Assembly (NCBI GenBank): GCA_013697055.1
Contig: JACCXK010000052.1
Span: 1-38,574 of the forward strand
Source of the DNA: Alphaproteobacteria bacterium
Lineage (GTDB): Bacteria; Pseudomonadota; Alphaproteobacteria; Micropepsales; Micropepsaceae
Length of the DNA: 38,574 nt
Reading direction: 5' to 3'
Shown piece by piece: positions 6,785 to 14,433 of this stretch (within the stretch, counting starts at the first letter, position 1; the number at the start of each line of letters is the position of its first letter). The translations under genes and the position numbers were made by a program. The notes below the pieces were generated by a model that was not told the DNA's origin, did no database searches, and saw only the letters and a list, made by a program, of their open reading frames with translations.

Positions 6785-9388
6785 ATGACAATCGTGGAGC
6801 GCATTGTCGCTTTTTGCTGCCGCTGGCCCTGGGCCGTGATCACCGTCTGCCTGGTTCTGGCGGGCGGCACGGCCTGGTACACGACGCAGAATTTCGCCAT
6901 GAACACCGACAGCGAACAGCTGATCGATGCCAAGGTGGGCTGGCGCATGCGCCAGGCGCGGTTCGACGCCGCTTTCCCGCAACAGACCAATCAGACGGTG
7001 GTGGTCATTGACGGCGCCACGCCGGAGCTGGCGGAATCCGCCACCGCGCGCCTGACCGAAAAGCTGGTGGCCGACAAGCATCTGTTCAATCATGTCCAGG
7101 CTCCGGGCGGCGGGCCCTTTTTCAACCAGAACGGCATGCTGTTCCTGTCGCTGAAGGAGGTACAGAACACGACCCAGCAATTGATCAAGGCCCAGCCCTT
7201 TCTGGGGGGCCTTGCGGCCGATCCCTCGCTGCGCGGGATCATGACCAACCTGGACACGGTGCTGCTGGGCGTTGGCGCCGGCCAGGCCAAGCTGGCGGAC
7301 ATCGACGGCGCGATGGCGCGCTTCGCCGATGTGTTCGACGCCGCCGCGCATGGCAGAACCGAGTTCCTGTCCTGGCGCTCGCTGATCACGGGCGCCAAGC
7401 CCCGGCCGGAAGAGATCCGCCGCTTCATCGAAGTCAAGCCGCGGCTGGACTTCAACGCGCTGGAGCCGGGCCTGGAAGCCAATGACCGCATTCGTGCCGA
7501 GGCCCGCGCGCTGGGCATCACCCCCGAACATGGCGTGGGCCTGCGCCTGACCGGGCCGGTGCCGCTGTCAGACGAGGAATTTGCCACCCTGACCGACCGT
7601 GCCGGCCTGATGATCGGGGCGATGATGGGCGGTGTGCTGCTGACCCTGTGGCTGGCGCTGCGCAGCTTCCGCATCATCTTCGCCATTCTGGTCACATTGT
7701 TCGTGGGCCTGGCCATCACCATGGGCCTGGGCTTGAAGGCGGTCGGCGTGTTCAACATCATCTCCATCGCCTTCATCGCGCTTTTTGTCGGCCTGGGTGT
7801 CGATTTCGGCATCCAGTTCTCGGTGCGCTATCGCAGCGAACGCCACCGCGACGAAAACCTGATGCGGGCGCTGGCCGCCACGGGACGCGGCGTGGGCGTG
7901 CCCCTGGCGCTGGCCGCCGCCGCCACCGCCGCCGGCTTCTTTTCCTTCCTGCCCACCACCTACACCGGCGTCGCCGAGCTCGGAAAGGTCGCCGGCATCG
8001 GCATGATCGTGGCCTTCCTGCTGTCCATCACCATGCTGCCAGCGATGCTGATGCTACTCAATCCGCCGGGCGAAGACGAGGATGTCGGCTTCAAGAGCCT
8101 TGGCCGCCTGGACGACTTTATGACCAGGCATCGCCGCAATGTGTTGCGCATCGCGGCCGGCGCCGGTGTCGTGTCGATGGGGCTGATGGCCTTTGTGCAG
8201 TTCGATTCCAATCCCCTGGATTTGCGCAGTCCCAAGGTGGAATCGGTGTCCACCCTGTTCGACCTGATGAAGAATCCCCTGACCTCGCCCAATACCATCG
8301 ATGTGCCGGCCTTGTCGTTGAACGACGCCGAATCCGTCGCCGCCCGTATCCGCCAGGAACCGCTGGTGGGCGAGACCCTGACCCTGTTCAGCTTTGTGCC
8401 GGAGCAGCAGACAGAAAAACTGGCGCTGATCGCCGATGCCAACAATCTGCTGGACGCCACGCTCAATCCCTTTGAAGTGTTGCCGGCGCCGAGCGATGCC
8501 GAGCGCATCGCCGCTTTCAAGGCCACGGCCGGGAAGCTGCGCGCAGCGGCCGGCAACGGTCAGGACAAGCCGGCGCGCGATGCCCGCCGCCTGGCCGATG
8601 CGCTGGACGCGGTGGTAGGCGCGGGCAAGCCCGCCATCGACCGGGCGCATGAAGCCATCGTGCCGAGCCTCAAGACCATGCTGAAGCAGGTATCGGATTC
8701 CCTGAAGGCCGCCCCGGTGACGGTCCAGACCATCCCCGCCGATTTCCGCGCCGGCTGGGTCGCGGCCGACGGCACGGCTCGCATCCAGGTCTTCCCCAAG
8801 AACAACAGCAACGATCCCGCCGCTTTGTCGGCCTTTTCCGACCAGGTGCTGAGCGTGGCGCCCCAGGCCACCGGCGCGCCCATCTCCATCCGCGAATCCG
8901 GCAAGACCATCGTGGGCGCCTTCGCCGAGGCCGGCGTGCTGTCCTTCATCGTCATCATCCTGCTGTTGGTGCTGGTATTGCGCAGCGTCCACGATGTGCT
9001 GATGACCTTGGCGCCGCTGGTGCTGTCGGGCTTGCTCACCTTGGCGACCTGCGTGGTGCTGGGGCTGCGGCTGAATTTCGCCAATGTCATCGCCCTGCCC
9101 TTGCTGCTGGGCATCGGCGTCGCCTTCAACATCTATTTCGTGGTGGCCTGGCGCCATGGCCAGCGCTGCTTCCTGGCCTCCAGCCTCACCCGCGCGGTGA
9201 TCTTCTCCGCCGCCACCACCGCGTCAGGCTTCGGCACCCTGTGGCTCAGCGTTCATCCGGGCACCGCCAGCATGGGCGAGCTGTTGATGATTTCCCTGGG
9301 CTGGGTGCTGGCGACGACCTTGTTCCTGTCGCCCGCGCTCCTGGGCGCGCCGACACACTCGTTGCAGTTTAATGATCCGGAAGTGTGA
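6785..9388 (+). CDS. hpnN: hopanoid-associated RND/MMPL transporter HpnN
   Basis: 867-aa inner-membrane protein of the RND superfamily (MMPL type). HpnN is needed in Rhodopseudomonas palustris to move hopanoids to the outer membrane. One N-terminal membrane helix (about 15-33) precedes a large periplasmic domain. A five-helix block follows (about 275-420) with GLGVDFGIQFSVRYRSE, then a second periplasmic domain and a second block (about 715-850) with LLLGIGVAFNIYFVVAW. This two-fold layout is typical. It is divergent from chorismate mutase and convergent with hpnM, whose product is thought to work with it. Confidence 0.9.
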   Translation: MTIVERIVAFCCRWPWAVITVCLVLAGGTAWYTTQNFAMNTDSEQLIDAKVGWRMRQARFDAAFPQQTNQTVVVIDGATPELAESATARLTEKLVADKHLFNHVQAPGGGPFFNQNGMLFLSLKEVQNTTQQLIKAQPFLGGLAADPSLRGIMTNLDTVLLGVGAGQAKLADIDGAMARFADVFDAAAHGRTEFLSWRSLITGAKPRPEEIRRFIEVKPRLDFNALEPGLEANDRIRAEARALGITPEHGVGLRLTGPVPLSDEEFATLTDRAGLMIGAMMGGVLLTLWLALRSFRIIFAILVTLFVGLAITMGLGLKAVGVFNIISIAFIALFVGLGVDFGIQFSVRYRSERHRDENLMRALAATGRGVGVPLALAAAATAAGFFSFLPTTYTGVAELGKVAGIGMIVAFLLSITMLPAMLMLLNPPGEDEDVGFKSLGRLDDFMTRHRRNVLRIAAGAGVVSMGLMAFVQFDSNPLDLRSPKVESVSTLFDLMKNPLTSPNTIDVPALSLNDAESVAARIRQEPLVGETLTLFSFVPEQQTEKLALIADANNLLDATLNPFEVLPAPSDAERIAAFKATAGKLRAAAGNGQDKPARDARRLADALDAVVGAGKPAIDRAHEAIVPSLKTMLKQVSDSLKAAPVTVQTIPADFRAGWVAADGTARIQVFPKNNSNDPAALSAFSDQVLSVAPQATGAPISIRESGKTIVGAFAEAGVLSFIVIILLLVLVLRSVHDVLMTLAPLVLSGLLTLATCVVLGLRLNFANVIALPLLLGIGVAFNIYFVVAWRHGQRCFLASSLTRAVIFSAATTASGFGTLWLSVHPGTASMGELLMISLGWVLATTLFLSPALLGAPTHSLQFNDPEV

Positions 9389-9397
9389 GGCGGATTA

Positions 9398-9629
9398 GCG
9401 AAAGGTCCCGTGGACCTTTCGCCGTGAGCAGGATTAGGTGAATTTCCAGTGGAAGTTCACCCCTGCGAACGAACGCCAAGCCGCGAAGCGGCGCGGCAGT
9501 GGCTCAACCGGATCGGTTTCAACTATGCACAGGCAGGAAGTGGGCCTCTGGAATTCGTCCCGGCCTCGCGAAGCGCTTGGTCGCGCGCCGCTGCGGCGTT
9601 CGGCGCTTTCGCAGGTCCACTGGACCTGC
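9398..9629. repeat. cluster of short perfect hairpins between hpnN and hpnM
   Basis: The 264-base gap holds three related hairpins. GCGAAAGGTCC/GGACCTTTCGC is at 9398-9422, GGTGAATTTCC/GGAAGTTCACC at 9437-9461 with one mismatch, and GCAGGTCC/GGACCTGC at 9611-9629. All have 3-nt loops and a common tip resembling TCC-NNT-GGA. Smaller ones (CCGCGAAGCGG at 9481; AACCG/CGGTT near 9506) lie between. No convincing gene is present on either strand. The first hairpin could end hpnN transcription; the set looks like a palindrome-rich repeat mosaic. Confidence 0.5.
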
Positions 9630-9652
9630 TCACCCGCTACGCGGGACGCGCC

Positions 9653-10288
9653 TCACCCCAGCATCTGGTCGGTCAAAGCGTTAATACGCTTTGCCAAACC
9701 GGAAGCACCACCCGAGGCGAGCGTCGCGGCGAAGTCGGAACGCTTCTGCGCCATCTGGCTGATGTTTCCGGCCAGATAGACGTCGGTGACCTTCCAGTCC
9801 GAACCCACCTGATGCAGGCGGTAATTGAAGGCGATGGTGTCGCTGGAGCTCTTCATCGTGCTCTTGACGAAATGGTCGCTGCCGCGCGTCACCGAAGCCG
9901 GCTCGACGATGAATTTCTCGCCGCTGTAGGAATCAAAGCTCTTGGCATAATTGGCGATGGTCATGCGGCTGAAGGCATCGGTCAGCGCCTTCTTGTCGGC
10001 GTCGGACAGGCTGGCCCAGCTCGGGCCTACGGCGGTGGCGGTCATGGCCGAAAGGTCGAAGGCCTTTTCCACGGCGGGCTTCAATTTGTCATAGCGCGAC
10101 TTGGCCGTGCCGCCCGCCTTCATCGAGGCGGTCAGGACATCATAGAAACCTTGCACCTGTGCCACCGATGGGTCGGCGGACTTGTCTTGGGAAGACTGGG
10201 CCTGGGCGGACTGGATCGGAAGCGCGGTCAAGGCGGGGGTGGCGGCCAGCATCAGGCCCAGGGAAACGGACTTCAAAATGCGGTTCAT
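9653..10288 (-). CDS. hpnM: hopanoid-associated MlaC/Ttg2D-like periplasmic protein HpnM
   Basis: 211-aa secreted protein. A signal peptide covers about residues 1-31 (basic MNRILK, hydrophobic core, AQAQ cleavage region). The mature part matches the MlaC/Ttg2D family of periplasmic lipid-binding proteins, with YRLHQVGSDWKVTDVYLAGNI near the end. HpnM is the hopanoid-cluster member of this family and is thought to carry lipid between the membranes together with HpnN. The ATG at 10288 is preceded by AGAGGAG; an upstream in-frame start at 10306 would put extra residues before the signal peptide. It is convergent with hpnN and downstream of ispA. Confidence 0.88.
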   Translation of the reverse strand: MNRILKSVSLGLMLAATPALTALPIQSAQAQSSQDKSADPSVAQVQGFYDVLTASMKAGGTAKSRYDKLKPAVEKAFDLSAMTATAVGPSWASLSDADKKALTDAFSRMTIANYAKSFDSYSGEKFIVEPASVTRGSDHFVKSTMKSSSDTIAFNYRLHQVGSDWKVTDVYLAGNISQMAQKRSDFAATLASGGASGLAKRINALTDQMLG

Positions 10289-10348
10289 GAAAATCTCCTC
10301 TGACACCGGTCTAACGCGCGAAAGCTGAACGGGACCCGAACGGCGCGC

Positions 10349-10371
10349 AAAAATCAGGCCTTTTTTGGCCT
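10349..10371 (-). terminator. intrinsic terminator after ispA
   Basis: On the minus strand AGGCC-AAAAAA-GGCCT is followed by GATTTTTG, a short stem with a T-run, 41 bases after the ispA stop and before hpnM. It would separate ispA from hpnM transcription. Confidence 0.5.
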
Positions 10372-10411
10372 TCCCGTCTGTCGCCGTCCAGCAAAAATCT
10401 GTCGCAAAACG

Positions 10412-11332
10412 TCAGGCGTCCCGGTCGAGCAGGAAGAACGGAAGGGCCGACAATTCCGGCGCCCGGACGGCATAGGGGCCCAGGGCGTCCACGGCGCGGC
10501 GGGCGCGTTTCTCGGCCTCGACCCGCGCCCCGTCCAGTCCCAGAAGCGTAACCAGGGTCTGCTTGCCCATGTCGGCGTCCTTGCCCACAGCCTTGCCGGT
10601 TTTCTCGGCGGTGGAGGTCACGTCCAGCAGGTCGTCGGTGATCTGGAACACCACGCCCACATCCTCGGCATAGGCCTTCAGGCGCGCGCGATCCGCCGGA
10701 TCCGCCTGTCCCAGAATGGGCCCCGCCTCGCAGGAGAATTCGAACAGCTGGCCGGTCTTGCGGCGCTGCAGGTCGATCACGTCGTCTACGCCGAAACTCG
10801 CATCGGCCAGCATGTCGATGATCTGGCCGCCGATCATGCCGCTATGCCCCGACGCTTCCGCGAGCCTGGCAATAAGCGCGCAGCGCACATCGGCGCTGGG
10901 ATGGGTGCGGGCATCGGACAGGATTTCGAACGCGATGGTCAGCAGCGCGTCCCCCGCCAGCACCGCCGTCATCTCGTCAAAGGCGATATGGGTGGTGGGA
11001 CGGCCGCGGCGCAGATCGTCATCGTCCATGCAGGGCAGATCGTCGTGCACCAGGCTGTAGGTGTGCAGCGCCTCGATCGCCGCCCCCACCCGCAAGGAGC
11101 GCGAATCGTCCACCCCGAACAGCCGGGACGAGTGCAGCACCAGGAAGGGCCTTAAGCGCTTGCCCCCCGCCATGATGGCGTAGCGCATGGCCTCCTGAAC
11201 CCGGGCCTGGCGCCCTGAGGGCTGGGGCAGGACCGCGTCCAGGCTGGCGTCCACCAGCCTGGCGCTGGCAGCAATGGCCGGGGCCAGTTGGGGAACAGCC
11301 GCTCTGGCGGTCTGAATAACGCTGTCTGACAC
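10412..11332 (-). CDS. ispA: polyprenyl synthetase (farnesyl diphosphate synthase, IspA type)
   Basis: 306-aa trans-isoprenyl diphosphate synthase that condenses IPP with allylic diphosphates to farnesyl diphosphate, the direct precursor used by HpnC/HpnD. It shows GGKRLRP (56-62), the first aspartate-rich motif DDLPCMD (97-103) with RRG after it, KTG, and the second motif FQITDDLLD. The DDxxxxD form of the first motif is usual for bacterial short-chain enzymes. Geranylgeranyl diphosphate synthase is an alternative; the hopanoid setting favours farnesyl. It starts divergently from ispH and ends at a likely terminator. Confidence 0.85.
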   Translation of the reverse strand: MSDSVIQTARAAVPQLAPAIAASARLVDASLDAVLPQPSGRQARVQEAMRYAIMAGGKRLRPFLVLHSSRLFGVDDSRSLRVGAAIEALHTYSLVHDDLPCMDDDDLRRGRPTTHIAFDEMTAVLAGDALLTIAFEILSDARTHPSADVRCALIARLAEASGHSGMIGGQIIDMLADASFGVDDVIDLQRRKTGQLFEFSCEAGPILGQADPADRARLKAYAEDVGVVFQITDDLLDVTSTAEKTGKAVGKDADMGKQTLVTLLGLDGARVEAEKRARRAVDALGPYAVRAPELSALPFFLLDRDA

Positions 11333-11591
11333 GATTTTAGCCCCGGGTTTGGACCGCTTTTAGCCTTGAAACTGCCCGGCTTGCCAGCCGGTTTGCGGCA
11401 GGTTCCCGTACCATTTCACCACATCCCCGCCCGCATGGCTGTACCCATGCCTTCTAAGGGGTTGCACCCCCTATCCTGAAAGGCGAAAATGGCTATGTTG
11501 CAGCGCCACACCAGTCTTTGCCCGGCCTTCGCCGGGCGGGGCCTAGGCCAGGGGCGGCCAGGTCCTTCTTGGAGCCGGATTAGGAACTGAC
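11333..11591 (+). promoter_or_regulatory. divergent ispA/ispH control region
   Basis: The 259-base gap has no gene. A candidate sigma-70 promoter for ispH is TTGCAC (11462-11467), 17 bases, GAAAAT (11485-11490); its -10 is poor. A strong 7-bp hairpin, GCCCGGC-CTTC-GCCGGGC, lies at 11520-11537 in the would-be ispH leader, and a GGAG site sits 19 bases before the ATG. I saw no recognisable riboswitch. Confidence 0.4.
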
Positions 11592-12515
11592 ATGCGAGTC
11601 ATTCTAGCCCAGCCGCGCGGCTTCTGTGCCGGGGTCGTGCGCGCCATCGATATCGTGGAAAAGGCGCTCGATAAGTATGGCGAGCCCGTCTATGTCCGCC
11701 ATGAGATCGTGCACAACAAGCATGTCGTGGACACGCTCAAAAACAAGGGCGCCCGCTTTGTCGAGGAACTGGATGAAGTGCCCGAAGGCGCCGTCACCGT
11801 GTTCAGCGCCCATGGCGTGCCCCAGTCGGTGGTGAAGACCGCCGCGGCCCGCGGACTTCCGGTGCTGGACGCCACCTGCCCGCTGGTTTCCAAGGTGCAC
11901 AACCAGGGCAAGCGCTATGTCGCCCACGGCCGCACCCTGATCCTGATCGGCCATGCCGGCCACCCCGAAGTCGAAGGAACCATGGGCCAGGTCGGCGCGC
12001 CGGTGACCCTGGTGCAGAACGAGGCCGATGTCGCCACCATGGCCATCCCGCCGGAAACCCCGGTCGCCTATATCACCCAGACCACGCTTTCCATCGACGA
12101 CACCAAGGGCATCATTATCGCGTTGAAGAAGCGCTTCCGCGACATCGTCGGCCCCGAAACCAGCGACATCTGCTACGCCACCCAGAACCGCCAGACCTCT
12201 GTGCGGGAACTGGCCAAGATCGCCGATGTGATCCTGGTGGTGGGCGCGGCCAACAGCTCCAACTCCAACCGGCTGCGCGAGATCGGCATCGAGGAGGGCG
12301 TGCCCTCCTACCTGATCAATGACGGCAGCGAATTGCAGGCCGAATGGGTGCGTGGCAAGGAGGTGGTCGGCCTGACCGCCGGCGCCAGCGCCCCCGAAGA
12401 ACTGGTGCGCCATGTGATCGAAGCCCTGGGCGAGATCGAAGACGTGGAAGTGGAACAGATGGACGGCAAGAAGGAACATATCGAGTTCCGTCTTCCCGCC
12501 GAGTTGAGGGCTTAA
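11592..12515 (+). CDS. ispH: 4-hydroxy-3-methylbut-2-enyl diphosphate reductase
   Basis: 307-aa iron-sulfur enzyme (LytB) that makes IPP and DMAPP in the last step of the MEP pathway. The three cluster-ligating cysteines are present: C12 (PRGFCAG), C96 (DATCPLV) and C194 (SDICYAT). So are the substrate-binding histidines H41, H74 and H124 and the catalytic E126 ([10 protein letters not shown]). hpnH begins three bases after the stop, so precursor supply and hopanoid side-chain building are co-transcribed. This pairing is known from other hopanoid loci. A housekeeping role is also certain if this is the only copy. Confidence 0.95.
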   Translation: MRVILAQPRGFCAGVVRAIDIVEKALDKYGEPVYVRHEIVHNKHVVDTLKNKGARFVEELDEVPEGAVTVFSAHGVPQSVVKTAAARGLPVLDATCPLVSKVHNQGKRYVAHGRTLILIGHAGHPEVEGTMGQVGAPVTLVQNEADVATMAIPPETPVAYITQTTLSIDDTKGIIIALKKRFRDIVGPETSDICYATQNRQTSVRELAKIADVILVVGAANSSNSNRLREIGIEEGVPSYLINDGSELQAEWVRGKEVVGLTAGASAPEELVRHVIEALGEIEDVEVEQMDGKKEHIEFRLPAELRA

Positions 12516-12518
12516 GCC

Positions 12519-13664
12519 ATGGGACTTCCGTTTCGCCAGGCCGCCAAGATCGGCGCCTATGTCGTCAAGAAGCAGCTGTCGGGCAAGAAATACCCGCTGG
12601 TGCTGATGCTGGAGCCGCTGTTCCGCTGCAACCTGGCCTGCGCCGGCTGCGGCAAGATCGATTATCCCGATGAGATCCTGAACCAGCGCATGTCCTATGA
12701 GCAGTGCATGCAGGCGATCGACGATTGCGGCGCCCCCGCCGTCTCCATCGCCGGCGGCGAGCCCCTGCTTCACCGCGACATGGCCAGGATCGTGGAAGGC
12801 TATATCGCGCGCGACAAGTTCGTCATCCTGTGCACCAACGCGCTGCTGCTGGCCAAGAAGATCGACCAGTACAAGCCGCACCCGAATTTCACCTGGTCCA
12901 TCCATCTGGACGGCGACAAGGGCATGCACGACAAGTCGGTCTGCCAGGACGGCACCTATGACCGCGCCATCGCCGCCATCAAGCTGGCCAAGTCCAAGGG
13001 CTTCCGCACCCAGATTAACTGTACCCTGTTCGACGGCACCGACCCGGAACGCACCGCAAAATTCTTCGATGAGATGATGGCGATGGGCGTGGACGGCATG
13101 ACCGTGTCGCCGGGCTATGCCTATGAGCGCGCGCCCGACCAGCAGCACTTCCTCAATCGCGAGCGCACCAAGAAGATGTTCCGCGACATTCTGAGTCGCG
13201 GCAATGGCGGCAAGAACTGGGAATTCACCAATTCCTCGCTGTTCATGGATTTCCTGGCCGGCAACCAGACTTATGAATGCACCCCCTGGTCGATGCCGCT
13301 GCTGACCGTGTTCGGCTGGCAGAAGCCCTGCTACCTGCTGGGCGAAGGCTATGCCGCGACCTTCACCGAACTGATGGAAGGCACGGATTGGGAAAAATAC
13401 GGCGTCGGCAAGTATGAGAAATGCGCCAACTGCATGGTGCATTGCGGCTTCGAAGGCACCGCCGCCACCGACGCGATCAAGCACCCGCTCAAGATGCTGC
13501 CGATCCTGATGAAGGGCATCAAGACCGACGGCCCGATGGCGCCGGAAATCGACCTGTCAAACCAGCGGCCGGCCGAATTCACCTTCTCGCGTCATGTCGA
13601 GCACAAGATGTCACAGATCAAGGCCGGCAATTCCAACACCACAGAGATCGCGGCAGCGGAGTAG
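12519..13664 (+). CDS. hpnH: adenosylhopane synthase, radical SAM protein HpnH
   Basis: 381-aa radical SAM enzyme that joins a 5'-deoxyadenosyl group to diploptene (hopene) to give adenosylhopane, the first step of the C35 side chain. The CxxxCxxC cluster motif is C37-C41-C44 (FRCNLACAGCGK), followed by the SIAGGEPLL strand that binds SAM. Extra cysteines occur near the C-terminus (KCANCMVHCGFEG). It is coupled to ispH with a three-base gap. Its last 54 bases overlap the end of hpnG on the other strand. Confidence 0.95.
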   Translation: MGLPFRQAAKIGAYVVKKQLSGKKYPLVLMLEPLFRCNLACAGCGKIDYPDEILNQRMSYEQCMQAIDDCGAPAVSIAGGEPLLHRDMARIVEGYIARDKFVILCTNALLLAKKIDQYKPHPNFTWSIHLDGDKGMHDKSVCQDGTYDRAIAAIKLAKSKGFRTQINCTLFDGTDPERTAKFFDEMMAMGVDGMTVSPGYAYERAPDQQHFLNRERTKKMFRDILSRGNGGKNWEFTNSSLFMDFLAGNQTYECTPWSMPLLTVFGWQKPCYLLGEGYAATFTELMEGTDWEKYGVGKYEKCANCMVHCGFEGTAATDAIKHPLKMLPILMKGIKTDGPMAPEIDLSNQRPAEFTFSRHVEHKMSQIKAGNSNTTEIAAAE

Positions 13665-14273
13665 TTCCGCGAACGCCTTGTTGGAGGCGCGTGCCGTGCG
13701 GATCAGCGCCGGTACTTGCAACGGCCTTCTCAGAAGCGAGCCCAGCACACGGTCAATGGCGATGCCGCCGTCCGGCTTCATCGCCACCATGGCCGCCGGC
13801 GGCAGCACATGGCTGGCATCATCCGAGATCACCCGAAGCCCCGCCAGTGGGACATTTCGCAGGGTGGCGAAGCGCGCCGCGACCTGGGATTCCATGTCCA
13901 CCGCCAGCGCGCCGGTGGCGTCATAAAGACCGGACTTGGTTTGCGCATTCTCGATGATCACGTCGCTGCCGAACAATTGGCCCTGATGGGCATGGGCCAG
14001 GCGCGACATCAGCCGCACCCGCCAGCCTTCATGGCAGTCCCAGCTTTCCGCGCCGGTGATGATCTGGTCGGCGATCAGTACGTCGCCCACCTTCAGGTGC
14101 GGTGACAGCGCGCCGGCCAACCCGATGGAAATCACGCCGCTGATATCGCCATGCAGGGCATTGAGCTTGGCCGCCAAGCCAACCGAGTCGCCACCACCTG
14201 CTACGGCGATCACCCCGGCCACGCCGACGATACCAGCTTCCTTGGTGAGGCCCGTGACGGCGAGGACGGTCAT
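13611..14273 (-). CDS. hpnG: adenosylhopane nucleosidase/phosphorylase HpnG
   Basis: 220-aa enzyme of the purine nucleoside phosphorylase/MTA nucleosidase fold. HpnG removes adenine from adenosylhopane to give ribosylhopane, following HpnH. Typical elements are MTVLAVTGLTKEAGI at the N-terminus, GISIGLAGAL-like glycine-rich strand (near residues 45-55), and ALAVDMESQ, where the Met-Glu pair holds the ribose. It is last in the minus-strand hopanoid operon but is set apart from shc by a 160-base gap filled with a palindromic repeat. It has only a weak ribosome site. Its 3' end overlaps hpnH. Confidence 0.9.
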   Translation of the reverse strand: MTVLAVTGLTKEAGIVGVAGVIAVAGGGDSVGLAAKLNALHGDISGVISIGLAGALSPHLKVGDVLIADQIITGAESWDCHEGWRVRLMSRLAHAHQGQLFGSDVIIENAQTKSGLYDATGALAVDMESQVAARFATLRNVPLAGLRVISDDASHVLPPAAMVAMKPDGGIAIDRVLGSLLRRPLQVPALIRTARASNKAFAELLRCRDLCGVGIAGLDL

Positions 14274-14288
14274 TGCCGCCGACCCAAA

Positions 14289-14423
14289 CTGTCATTCCCG
14301 GCCGAGCGAAGCGATAGCTTCGCGAGGGGAAGGGAACTCAGGCGTCCAACACCGATAGGTTTCTCCCACCTGGGTCCCCTTCCCTCACGCCGCGCAATGC
14401 GCGGCGTTCGCCGGGGATGACAG
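14289..14423. repeat. 135-bp palindromic repeat element (RPE-like)
   Basis: The ends CTGTCATTCCCGGC (14289-14302) and GCCGGGGATGACAG (14410-14423) are inverted copies with one mismatch. The inner parts also pair: GGGGAAGGGAACTCAGG against CCTGGGTCCCCTTCCC. GAAGCGATAGCTTCGC and GCCGCGCAATGCGCGGC form side hairpins. Large palindromes of this kind are dispersed in several alphaproteobacterial genomes. It lies inside the hopanoid operon between shc and hpnG and could attenuate hpnG transcription. No ORF is convincing here. Confidence 0.65.
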
Positions 14424-14433
14424 GTAGTGCTGG

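Noticed and set aside
9389-9652. CRISPR array or transposon remnant between hpnN and hpnM
   Set aside because: Hairpins differ in stem sequence and spacing, with no regular direct repeat and spacer pattern and no transposase fragment.
9449-10303. 284-aa plus-strand open frame over hpnM and the hairpin gap
   Set aside because: Antisense to hpnM, which has a signal peptide and ribosome site; the rest is repeat sequence.
11604-13484. 626-aa minus-strand open frame over ispH and hpnH
   Set aside because: Antisense of two well-conserved enzymes; no domain recognised.
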